A DNA stretch of 64,000 nt, taken from the NCBI GenBank assembly GCA_025175895.1, contig CM046005.1, positions 55,410,325-55,474,324 on the forward strand, read 5' to 3'. This DNA comes from Wurfbainia villosa. Lineage: Eukaryota > Streptophyta > Magnoliopsida > Zingiberales > Zingiberaceae. This document shows positions 44,477 through 53,343 of the stretch, in pieces. Under the pieces are notes generated by a model. That model was not told the DNA's origin, searched no databases, and worked only from the letters and a program-made list of their open reading frames with translations. The first letter of the stretch is position 1. The number at the start of each line of letters is the position of its first letter. Position numbers and translations under genes: made by a program.

Positions 44477-45960
44477 CTAATATGGTGGACGAGGTGGAAA
44501 GTCTGGGAGCCTGGGCATCTCTGGATCCTGGGAGAACTTGCTGTTGAGCCGCTGATGCCACATATACATGTGGTCGATCTGAGAGCTGATGGATGCAGCG
44601 ACTGTTTGGTGCTCCTCCTCTCTAGCCCACTGTACCTGCTGGGCATGCATGTGCTGCCGCATCTCCTTGCGGTAGGCTGCCTCATCCTGGTGACGAACAA
44701 CCTCCTCCTGGAAGTATATGCGGGCCTCATCGTAGAACTCCTTAGCCCGCTGGAAATGCTCCTAGAATCCCTAGAACTCTGCCTGCTGGTAGGTGCTCTT
44801 CTCCTCCCATTGCTGCCTTTGCGTCTGCTGCTCAGTTAAATATCGTCGAGGCACGATCGAAACTTTGAGAAATCGTAGGCCGATGTATCTGCATCCTGCT
44901 CAAAGGTAGAAAAAGGTGGTGGTGCAGGTGTAGGCTCATGTCGGCGTGGACTAGGTGGGCTCCTATGCATATGTGGACTGGAGGGAGAGTGATACAAAGG
45001 TGGAGAGATGGGCGCTGATGTGGATGGTCCCTCATGTGGAGGGGACTCCACTATCAGGTCTAAGCGCCAGTTAACGCGTATAGCGATGGTGGTACGATCC
45101 GAGTTGGGGAGCCTAAGGGCCGTAAGATTTTTCCTTACAAAGCATAAGGAGTCTCCTTCTCTCACAATCATTTTCATGGCCATGCATACTCCTAGGTCGA
45201 TCCTAGGGCTCCCCTCTATACTCTCTAGTGCTGTGTAATCGTACCCCATCCTATAACAAATGTGGGTAAGTAGGCCTCCCACATTGATCTCTCCGCGTGC
45301 TGCTTTGCCCATCATCACTAAGTGTCTAATGAAGTGGGACCCTACATCGATGCTACTCCTTTCTTGTAGCATATCCCACAGGCAAAGCAGCTTGCTGGCT
45401 CTAACTACACCGTCACTCTCCCCACGACCAAATATGGTACTGGCCATGATGTGGTGTAGGTATCGAAAGACGGGATTTTGGAGGCGCGATGCTTTGGCCC
45501 TAGATGAGTCATAAGCGTGCTCCCCTGTCAACTCAGTCCAAATCATACGAGAATTGTACCCATTAGGGGTTCTTCTCTCTCCCCCGCTTGGCAAGCCAAA
45601 GCATGAGTTCCATTGGTGGAGGGTCCACTCATGCTCAATGCTAAAAAGCTTAAAAGTTACCCTACCCTCCTCGCTTTCTCTACCCGTTAAAACTTCCACC
45701 TTTAAAGAACTCAAAAATTACAAAACTATCCTAGGGTAGGTTAGGTGCCTTATTCCCATAATCTCATCACACCCCATTTTTGCAAATAGGGTTTTCATAT
45801 CACCCAACAACCCTAAAGATTCTAGTAAATCCTCATCTATGTACCTAGTAGCAGTAAGTTTATGAGTAGAGAGCATATTGTACCTATCTCTATGTTCTTT
45901 ATTGCAAAAAAGTAGAGTGGGTAGGGCGTTACCCTCCTCCGGAGCTTGAGGGGCGTCGGC
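44477..45960 (-). pseudogene. ATHILA ORF-1 family gene, broken
   Basis: Readable from about 45957 (FCNKEHRDRYNMLSTHKLTA) to a TAA at 45718-45720. It continues in the same frame from 45717 to 44836 (SIEHEWTLHQWNSCFGLPSG, LQNPVFRYLHHIMASTIFGR, VGSHFIRHLVMMGKAARGEI, VGGLLTHICYRMGYDYTALE). The end (SSISSQIDHMYMWHQRLNSK-like, 44477-44830) is shifted. This is the Pfam ATHILA ORF-1 type found after pol in Athila elements; its role is unknown. One stop and one or more frameshifts break this copy. Confidence 0.75.
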
Positions 45961-46430
45961 TCTCCTTGTTCGTCACTCCGAGGCATCGGATCGGGGTGCT
46001 ACGGTCTTGGTCCTCCTCATCCTTGCTCCTTTTGGCTTCTTTAGAGGTTAAAAATGCTTCTAGAGGATGGGGAAAACGAAATCATATGGCTAGGGCAAGA
46101 ATTTTTGAAGCACACGGCGCAAATTGGGTGAAAACACACGGCTCGCTCCTTTTAACCTCACACGCCATGGCCGTGTGCGCCTCGGGTTGGTCGAGCACGA
46201 CCATGGGAAAACACACGGCCAGGCCGTGTGTCCCCATTTTTTAGCCATTTATGCACCATGACCCGAATTTTCTCATACACTTCGCCATGTAGGCTAATAT
46301 GGGTCTCATTTTTGCCTAGCAAAGTTGCAATTCAATCGAAAAGGGAAATCTAAAACTAAACTTGGGTTGCCTCCCAAGAAGCACTTTGTTTAAGGTTGTT
46401 TAGCTCGACCGCACTCTACTATCAACTCGG
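45961..46430 (-). other. Spacer between protease and ORF-1 where RT/integrase are missing
   Basis: No gene. It has repeats of the CACACGGCC...GGCCGTGTG type (46130-46232; perfect CACACGGCCAGGCCGTGTG at 46213-46231) and CTTGGGTTGCCTCCCAAGAA at 46361-46380. The outer element has the same arrangement at 41510-41830. Confidence 0.7.
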
Positions 46431-46982
46431 CTATCGTGGTTTAGTGAACCTCCATTCATCCGTCTTGGGATTTGGGTCTGGAGGTTCCGGCTTCATTCTG
46501 CTAAATGTGAAGCCGTCGAGGTAGGGAGCTTTGTGCTCTGAAAGGCTGAAAAGGATGATCTCCCCATCTACCTCCAGGGAGATCTGGTGCGCCTTCACAT
46601 CTATGCATGCCCCTGCAGTTGCTAGAAAAGGTCTTCCCAGAATGATGGGATTCTGGGGATTTGATCCTGTGTCCAGTATGATGAAGTCCGTGGGTATCAC
46701 AAAATCTTCAATCATCACAGGCACGTGTGGTAGCAAGCCAACGGGCTCCTTGACTGAATCATCCCCCATACGAATACCAAGATTCGCTAGTTGGAGCCCG
46801 CTCAGTCCCATCTTCAGAAAATATGCATAGGGCATCACAATGACTGATGACCCCAAGTCGCATAGTGCTTCGTCGAAGCTCTCCGCATAAATCGAGCAGG
46901 GAATAACGAATTCACCAGGGTCCTCAAGCTGTATTGGAATCTTCTCTTCAAACTCAGCTTGGTCAGGTAGGGTGGAAATCAT
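46431..46982 (-). CDS. Athila-type retropepsin (protease) domain, 184 aa
   Basis: An aspartic protease of the Ty3/gypsy kind: VIPCSIYAESFDEALCDLGS contains the active-site region in the Athila-typical D-L-G-S form. IILGRPFLATAGACIDVKAH is the conserved second-half motif. The frame is the same as gag, separated from it by one TAG (47028-47030) and about 45 bases. It ends with WRFTKPR and a stop, without the reverse transcriptase that follows in full Athila elements. Given as coding from the first ATG (46982); it is more likely made as a gag-protease fusion if the TAG is read through. Confidence 0.72.
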   Translation of the reverse strand: MISTLPDQAEFEEKIPIQLEDPGEFVIPCSIYAESFDEALCDLGSSVIVMPYAYFLKMGLSGLQLANLGIRMGDDSVKEPVGLLPHVPVMIEDFVIPTDFIILDTGSNPQNPIILGRPFLATAGACIDVKAHQISLEVDGEIILFSLSEHKAPYLDGFTFSRMKPEPPDPNPKTDEWRFTKPR

Positions 46983-47027
46983 GGCTGCACACCCCTTGGT
47001 GAATTGACTACTTTGCCCTACTCCTTC

Positions 47028-48365
47028 CTATTTTCCTTGACTCACCGAAGAGCTCTTCATAGGTTGTGACACGGATTGGGCTATTTGGGCCACTTGTGTC
47101 TCCAACATCCTGGTATGACTCGCAAGGCTGTCAACGGTGGCCTTCAAGTCTCTGAGTGATTCTTCAGACTTCTGATGCTGGTAGCGGAATTCCTCATTGG
47201 CCTTAGTTTGGGTAGCGATGAAGTCCTCCATCATTAGTTCCAGTCTGGACTTCTGTGGTCGCTGCCCACTGCCCTGCTGCTGCCTATACCCCCTTGATGG
47301 TTGAGCATTTCTCGAATTATTCTTGTAAGAGAAATTTGGGTGATTTCTCCATCCGGGATTATAAGTATTGGAGTATGGGTTATGGGGCCTTTGATCATAG
47401 TCCCCAATCGCATCATAGTGCTCAATCTGCTCGTATGAGGTCCCTTGCCCTCCATAGTGGTCCTCTCGATACGCTGCCGCTCCCTCTCCAAAATCAATGG
47501 CCATGCATGCAAATGAAGGATTCAAAGATTCAAACCATCTGCTGAGCGTGTCCATCCTTGCCGAAAGGTGGTCCATGGAGTTGACATTGTATCGTCCTGT
47601 TGCAAGCGTGGGTTGACCACGTTCGGAAGCCCATTGATGGTGGTTTTGGGCCACCTCTTCGATAAGCTCTTCCGCTTTCTCTATGGTCTTATTCATCAGT
47701 GCTCCTCTTGCGGAAGAATCTAGGGACATCTTCGTGGCATAAGCAATCCCATTATAGAAAATGTGGATCACCAGCCACCTCTCCAGTACGTGGTGGGGGC
47801 ATTGGTAGAGTAGCCCATTATAGCGATCCCAAGCTTCGAACAAGGACTCCCCCTCCTTCTGGCGAAAGCTAGTGATAAGATGGCGCATGTGAGCAGTCTT
47901 ACTTGGTGGGAAGTATTTATTCAGAAATTGCTGCTCACACTGCTCCCATGTGGTGATGCTGCCAGAGGGTAGAGAGTGAAGCCATGTCTTAGCCTTATCC
48001 CACAGTGAAAATGGGAACAAGCTCAGGCGGATCGTGTCAGAATGGACTCCGTTCATTTTCATTGTCGAACAGATTTCAAGAAATACCTCAAGGTGCCAGT
48101 TCGGGTATTCAGTCGCAGCTCCCCCGAATTGGCTCTGCTTGACCATATGTATAAGTGCCAGCTTTAACTCAAAGTTATTTGCCGAAATAGACGATCCAGC
48201 TATGCTCGACCTGAATCCTCTAGCGCTAGGAGCTGCGTAGTCCCACAGAGATTGGCTTCCTATGTTCACCTCGGATCCTGCTTGATCTTCCATCTTTCGC
48301 TGTACTGCTCTCCGATGGTGAAAGGTTCGCTCAATCTCTAAGTCGATCGGAATTAGACCTTCCAA
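47028..48365 (-). CDS. gag: Athila-type Gag, 445 aa, intact
   Basis: It opens at ATG 48365 (MEGLIPIDLEIERTFHHRRA), about 275 bases after the PBS. The retrotransposon gag domain is at about residues 85-185 (YPNWHLEVFLEICSTMKMNG; RLSLFPFSLWDKAKTWLHSL; FLNKYFPPSKTAHMRHLITS), the classical Ty3/gypsy capsid signature. A Q/N/Y-rich basic stretch and a coiled-coil end (SEESLRDLKATVDSLASHTR) follow. No zinc knuckle is visible, as in many Athila gags. The open frame is complete, which is notable in an element that lacks pol. It should form particles and package element RNA. Confidence 0.87.
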   Translation of the reverse strand: MEGLIPIDLEIERTFHHRRAVQRKMEDQAGSEVNIGSQSLWDYAAPSARGFRSSIAGSSISANNFELKLALIHMVKQSQFGGAATEYPNWHLEVFLEICSTMKMNGVHSDTIRLSLFPFSLWDKAKTWLHSLPSGSITTWEQCEQQFLNKYFPPSKTAHMRHLITSFRQKEGESLFEAWDRYNGLLYQCPHHVLERWLVIHIFYNGIAYATKMSLDSSARGALMNKTIEKAEELIEEVAQNHHQWASERGQPTLATGRYNVNSMDHLSARMDTLSRWFESLNPSFACMAIDFGEGAAAYREDHYGGQGTSYEQIEHYDAIGDYDQRPHNPYSNTYNPGWRNHPNFSYKNNSRNAQPSRGYRQQQGSGQRPQKSRLELMMEDFIATQTKANEEFRYQHQKSEESLRDLKATVDSLASHTRMLETQVAQIAQSVSQPMKSSSVSQGK

Positions 48366-48638
48366 CCCTAATCATCTAAGCATACGACGAACCAAACCAC
48401 AAAGTTAAGAGTGCTAACCTAATGCTAAAAGCAGAAAATAAATAAATCTAGCAAATAAAAATCTAAGATGCAATAAGTAAATAAAAACAATTACTGCTAG
48501 AATAAAATAAAAATAACAGAAAATTAAAAACTGAATCTAAATATGTAAGATATGAAACAAAAGAAAATAAGCAAGTAAATAAACCTAATCCTAAGTCCGA
48601 TCCAATTTACCACTGTTCGATTTGATATCAGATCGATA

Positions 48639-48657
48639 ATCCCCGGCAACAGCACCA
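48639..48657 (-). other. Primer-binding site (Athila type)
   Basis: On the - strand TGGTGCTGTTGCCGGGGAT, two to three bases from the TGGCGCCGTTGCCGGGGA site usual for Athila (tRNA-Asp type), six bases from the LTR. Confidence 0.82.
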
Positions 48658-48663
48658 AAAACT

Positions 48664-50022
48664 TGATGCGCACGGACGCGACCTCGAATCTCGTGATGGA
48701 TACCGTCGAGGACTCAAAGCGCATGCTTGCGCTCAATGGCCGCAAGTGCACGGATGTTGTCAAGTAATAAAGATTATCGATCCCACAGGGACTAGGATTC
48801 GAATACCAATATATTTAGTGGTTGGAATTGTTCGAACATGATCTCTAAGAGGTTACGGTGGGTGAGGGATGTCGGTGGACTCTACTCTATACAGTGTCAC
48901 ACGGAGGAGGAAAGGAGTGTGTCGAGGTCTTCAAAGGTGATTCTAGGACTTCGGTTTCACTTGCGTATCATAGAACAATGTTGTCAATTGGCGTTGTCTA
49001 GACGTTTACCTATGATTTTGTAGAAGGGACATCATACACTCTCTCGCAGAGCCGCCGCATTCACTGGGAGCTATCTCCGCCCACAAGGACGAGATAGATG
49101 GGACGAGGATGCCAAATCAATCCCTACGTGGACCGTTTCCGATTCCACCGCACCCTTTTCCATGCAGTTGCAGGAGATCAGGTTTACCCCTAGGTTCCTT
49201 AATCAAATCTCTGAAATTTTTGATTGCGAGGGCTATCACCACCTTGTATCGCCTAAGCACAGCGAAAAGAAAGCCAAACACACGTAGATATAATAAAGAG
49301 CAACTACCAATTGTCAAATCAAACTCGTGGCCAGAATTAAACATGAACCAACATTGTAGCTACTCCCTAATCCTAGAATCGAAAGTACTACTCCATAAAT
49401 ATGAAGGAAGAATCACAAAACATGTTTAAGTTTGAATACAATAGAAATAAGGCAAAGAAATAGAGATATACGATGCTTTCATGATCTTCTCTTCGGCATT
49501 GTATTGCAAGGTGTGGACCTCCGGCGGCGTTCCTCCTCCCCGTTGCGAGTTACCGAAACTTTTTAGGGCTTCGGCGTGCCATCCTAGCCCTCGTTCCTCT
49601 CCCCTAGGGTTTGGGCGGAGCCATCCTTATATAGACATCGCCTCGGACCACTGCAAAATCCGAAAAAAGTCCTAGTCGCACAAATCCGTCGGGCCGTCAC
49701 ACGACCATGTGTTTCCACATGGCCAGGTCATGTGCGGCCTTGGGGTGCTGATCTTCGCCCATTGGACACGGCCGTGTGAATCCACATGCCCTGGCCGTGT
49801 CCCACTCTGCATTTAGCTATGAAAGTCCTTCTTTTGCTCCAAAAATGCATCTTTTTCACCAGAAAAGCTAACCTGCACACAAAAGTACAACGAGCAGACC
49901 TCCGAACCAGAAAATAGGCAATGCGTGCAAGAATAGAGTAACATATGCATGAAACTAACACAAAATGTAACAAGATATTAGCGAAAACTACTCCTAAAAC
50001 CCTATATGTTTTGCTCACATCA
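48664..50022 (-). repeat. 5' LTR of inner Athila-type element (1359 bp)
   Basis: Closely similar to 42164-43531, with point and small indel differences scattered along the length. A TATA box (CTATATAAGG on -) is at 49625-49634. It ends CGTGCGCATCA next to the PBS. Confidence 0.9.
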
Positions 50023-50027
50023 ATCAT

Positions 50028-51070
50028 CAATTGTTTGATCATTATATTCTAAATGCTGTAAATAATTTAACTCACCATAGACATCCTCACCAAAAGATTG
50101 ATTAGTAGATTCATGTCGAAGGAAATTTTAACATTATCAATCACCAAAAGGGTTTTGTTACTAGTAACTAAAGTTTTAGTGAGGGTTAAGGTAGGCTCTT
50201 CTAGATCCATGATGTTAGGAGGTGTTTTGATTGAAGCAATGCACTCCTCGATTAAAGTATCAATTAAATAATCCTCAAGTTCTTCTTCAAGTGGTGATTG
50301 AATGGATTTCCCTTCTTTACTTCCTATGTCATCCATGTCTTCCTCATCCATTCACTCAAAGTGAGTCTCCGCTATATTAGGTGTAATCTAGTCATCGAAG
50401 GCACCTTCTAGTCGTTTGGTTTCTTCTTTCTATTGCATAATCTCCATGAATTGTAGACTATACTCCTTGCATTCCCTAGTAGAATTGTCTAGCAAGGCTT
50501 CTAAGTGGGGACTTGATTTTGGATAAAATTCGCATGGTGATTCATAGCTCTCGTTCTCACTTGGGAAATAATATTGAGTCTTTGTCTGCGAATACCGCTG
50601 TTGGAATTCAATGTTCGGCGCTTGTTTTGTTCGAATGAAATCTTCCATCATTTGCTCAACTCAGGATTTAGGCAGATAATATTGAGGGTTTAAGTACCCA
50701 GGATCATAACTATATGAATAGGAATCATCTTGTGGCAGCTGGTTGTAATTGTAGGTGACATCTTCTTGTTGAAATTGTGAAGGTTCGAATATATCCGGAC
50801 AATCGTTAATGGTATGCCATGTTTCACCACATTAAATTGCATTGTTATACACAGGAAATTATAGGTAAGGAAAGGAATAGTAGTGGGTTGGCAAGAGTCT
50901 CCTTTTTTTTAGAGCACTAATAAAAACTGAAAGAAAGAAAGATGTAATTAATCTAAACTACAAATTGATCTAAAATGAAATAAAACTGAAATAATATAAA
51001 ATAAAGAAAGTAAATAAATCTAATCCTAAGTCCGATCCAATTATCCACCTCTTGATTCGATATCGAATCA
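50028..51070 (-). pseudogene. Degenerate gag region of the outer Athila-type element
   Basis: Readable pieces: a C-H-C knuckle-like CGETWHTINDCPD near 50795-50835 (first cysteine lost), MMEDFIRTKQAPNIEFQQRY at about 50592-50651 (compare MMEDFIATQTKANEEF in the inner gag) and acidic MDEEDMDDIGSKEG at about 50310-50351. Stops and shifts separate them. The part from 50850 to 51070 is leader. Confidence 0.6.
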
Positions 51071-51072
51071 AT

Positions 51073-51093
51073 CAATCCTTGACAATGGCGCCA
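51073..51093 (-). other. Primer-binding site (Athila type) of outer element
   Basis: On the - strand TGGCGCCATTGTCAAGGATT, an altered form of the usual TGGCGCCGTTGCCGGGGA, six bases from the LTR. Confidence 0.75.
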
Positions 51094-51099
51094 AAAACG

Positions 51100-51435
51100 T
51101 TATGCACACGAACGCAACTTCAAATCTTACGACGAGACCATCGAGGACTCAAAGCGCACACTCACGCTCAACGCCTGCAAGTGCACGGATGTCATCAAGT
51201 AAAAAAAAGATTATCGATCCCACAGGGACTGAGATTCGAGTACTGATTTGCTTGGTGGGTGTAATTGTTCAGGACTAGACTCTAAGGGGTTGTGAATGTG
51301 AGGGTTATCAGTGGTCATCCTACTCAATACAATGTCACATGGAGGAAGAAAGGAGGTTGCCGCGAGATCTTTTAAAGGGATTCTAGGACTTCGGTTTCGC
51401 TTGTGTGTCGCAAGACATGCTATCAACTGGGCGTT
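51100..51435 (-). repeat. 5' LTR of outer Athila-type element, first seen 336 bp
   Basis: Homologous to 30019-30355. The terminal TGATGC is TTATGC here. The match stops after CAACTGGGCGTT at 51435, where the next copia begins. Confidence 0.82.
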
Positions 51436-51470
51436 TGAAGGTTTTACGGAACTGAAGCTTTGATACCACT

Positions 51471-53328
51471 TGAAGGTAGGAAACTTCACTTCCCACTTCA
51501 ACTTGGTCGCTTGTTCATGGCAATCCCTTCAACGTCCCCGGATAAAAAAATTTATCCTTGACAAGGAGGGATCACCCAAGCTACCGTTTCATCGTCGTGT
51601 TATTCGATTAGAGTTGTCACTTGAACAAACTTGTTGTTCAAGCAACCAACCTCTATTCTACGATTAGCCATGGAATAGACAATGTACGGATCGCCGACTT
51701 TTGTGTTTGTATTCGGGGTCCAAGTATATTTAACCATAAAGACAGAATACACAATATATATATGATTTAAAAATAATTAAAGACATGTTACAAAAGAAAA
51801 TAGACAAGTGTTATACCTCTCGATCTTCTATTGTATGTCCTTCCTCGTTTAGGATGTCGTGTGGGCGACGATCTTCCAAAAGTAGAAGCTCCTAAATCAC
51901 CAATCTTCCTTCCTTGCTCGCTCCGAACAAGAGGAAGTATAGAAAAAAAACACTTCTTCTTCTTTCAACCAACTACCAAGCTCCAAGCTTGGTGCTTGCT
52001 GCCGACCAAGAAGAAGAACAAAGAGAATTGGGCGCCAACCAAGAGATTCAAGGGAAGACCCTAAGCTTTGTTTCCACCGGCCAAGGAGAAGAGAAGGAGG
52101 AGCTTTGGACGCCGGCAAAAGGGGAGGAGAGAAGAATATGGGTGCTGACCACCTAAGGAAGAAGAAGGAAATTTTTTCCTAAATTGTGGCCGCCCAACCT
52201 CCTTACCCTTGCCGCCCAAAACCCTAGCCCCCTTTCAATCATCCTTGCTGCCCACCCCTTTACCTCCTTATATAGAGTTAGGCATAAGCCTTGTTTTAAT
52301 CTCCACCATTGGTTCTAGGGATTTAATCTCAACCATCGGATCTAGAGATTTAATCTCAACTGTCGGATCTAGAGATTTAATCTCTACCGTTGGATCTAGA
52401 GTTTTTTTTCCATCATTGGATCTAGGCTTCATGAGGTTTTAATAGGCTACAATAGGGACCATGAGGAGGAGTTGGATCTTGGCCACCCAATGGATCAAGC
52501 CCACATAAAGTCCGATCCATTAATGATAATCCAATCCACTAGAGGATTATCATTGATCTACCTCACCAACCCCCATAAGATAATATGGGCTCCATATATT
52601 ATTTGCACATATTTCTCCTCGTGTTTAACATCTCGAATGTCCGTCGATTAATTAATTTACTGACAATTAATTAATCCACATCTAACTCCATGAGTAGTAC
52701 CACTCAACCTTATCATCATGCTGGACCAAGTTCACCTGCAGGGTTTACATGATGAACCTTATGAGCTCCTCAAGGGGATATCATCATCCTAATATATAGG
52801 ACACGGTTTCCTCCTATAATCAACGACACACCATATAAATAATATCATTTTCTAATTTACCGAGCCTATCGATTTACTCTATAAATCTCGCCCATTGGTA
52901 AATCAAAGAAATGAATACTAAGTATATGTGCTCGTTATTATATCGGGATTAAGAGCATGTACAATATAATATCTGAGATCCGATTCGATTATGTAGTCAG
53001 CAATAAATTGAATCACCTCTAAGTCGGTCCTGCTCAATACACACAAAGTGTACTAGTGTGATTCTATGGTCAAGACAAACCAATACCAAATCACACTACA
53101 ACCATACCAATGGTTTGTCCAAAGTCATCTCGGTTGTGAGCCTTTACTTATACTCTACAAGGAGCTGATAACATGATCTACCGTGTGACACTACATACCA
53201 TGTTATCTACAATGTAATGTATGAGACAATATGCATAATCACAAATATGCAAACAATGATCATGTGATTCTTATTTCAAAATAAAGATATTCATACAAAA
53301 GATAGACTTTTCAGTATACATCCCAACA
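51471..53328 (-). repeat. 3' LTR of copia (1858 bp)
   Basis: On the - strand it starts TGTTGGGATGTATACTGAAA. The TATA box (CTATATAAGG on -) is at 52266-52275. A tandem repeat of about 27 bases (TCGGATCTAGAGATTTAATC) is present four to five times at 52300-52432. The left edge is taken at TGAAGGTAGG; an alternative edge is TGAAGGTTTT at 51436. Confidence 0.8.
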
Positions 53329-53343
53329 ATCTCCCACTTATAC
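53329..53343 (-). other. Polypurine tract
   Basis: On the - strand GTATAAGTGGGAGAT abuts LTR start TGTTGGG. Confidence 0.82.

Larger units (their letters stand above)
42164..50022 (-). mobile_element. Inner Athila-type element without RT/integrase, complete, 7.9 kb
   Basis: LTRs 42164-43531 and 48664-50022, TSD ATCAT on both sides (42159-42163, 50023-50027), a PBS and a polypurine tract. Between them lie gag (47028-48365), protease (46431-46982), about 470 non-coding bases, an ATHILA ORF-1-type gene (about 44477-45960) and a 3' region. There is no RT, RNase H or integrase, and the space after protease is too short for them. It is inserted in a related element of the same orientation. Confidence 0.9.
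30019..51435 (-). mobile_element. Outer Athila-type Ty3/gypsy element, split by two complete elements
   Basis: Pieces: 3' LTR 30019-31365; internal 31366-31964; (copia 31965-40590); internal 40591-42163; (inner Athila-type 42164-50022); internal 50023-51099 with gag remains and PBS; 5' LTR 51100-51435, cut by the copia starting at 51436. LTR, PBS type and ORF-1 match the inner element. No RT, RNase H or integrase is found in any piece. Its total own length in the window is about 4.9 kb. Confidence 0.8.

Noticed and set aside
44136..44561. Envelope-like hydrophobic frame after ORF-1
   Set aside because: The hydrophobic stretches are scattered in AT-rich 3' non-coding DNA, there is no signal peptide, and it overlaps the ORF-1 end in another frame; not supported as an envelope gene.
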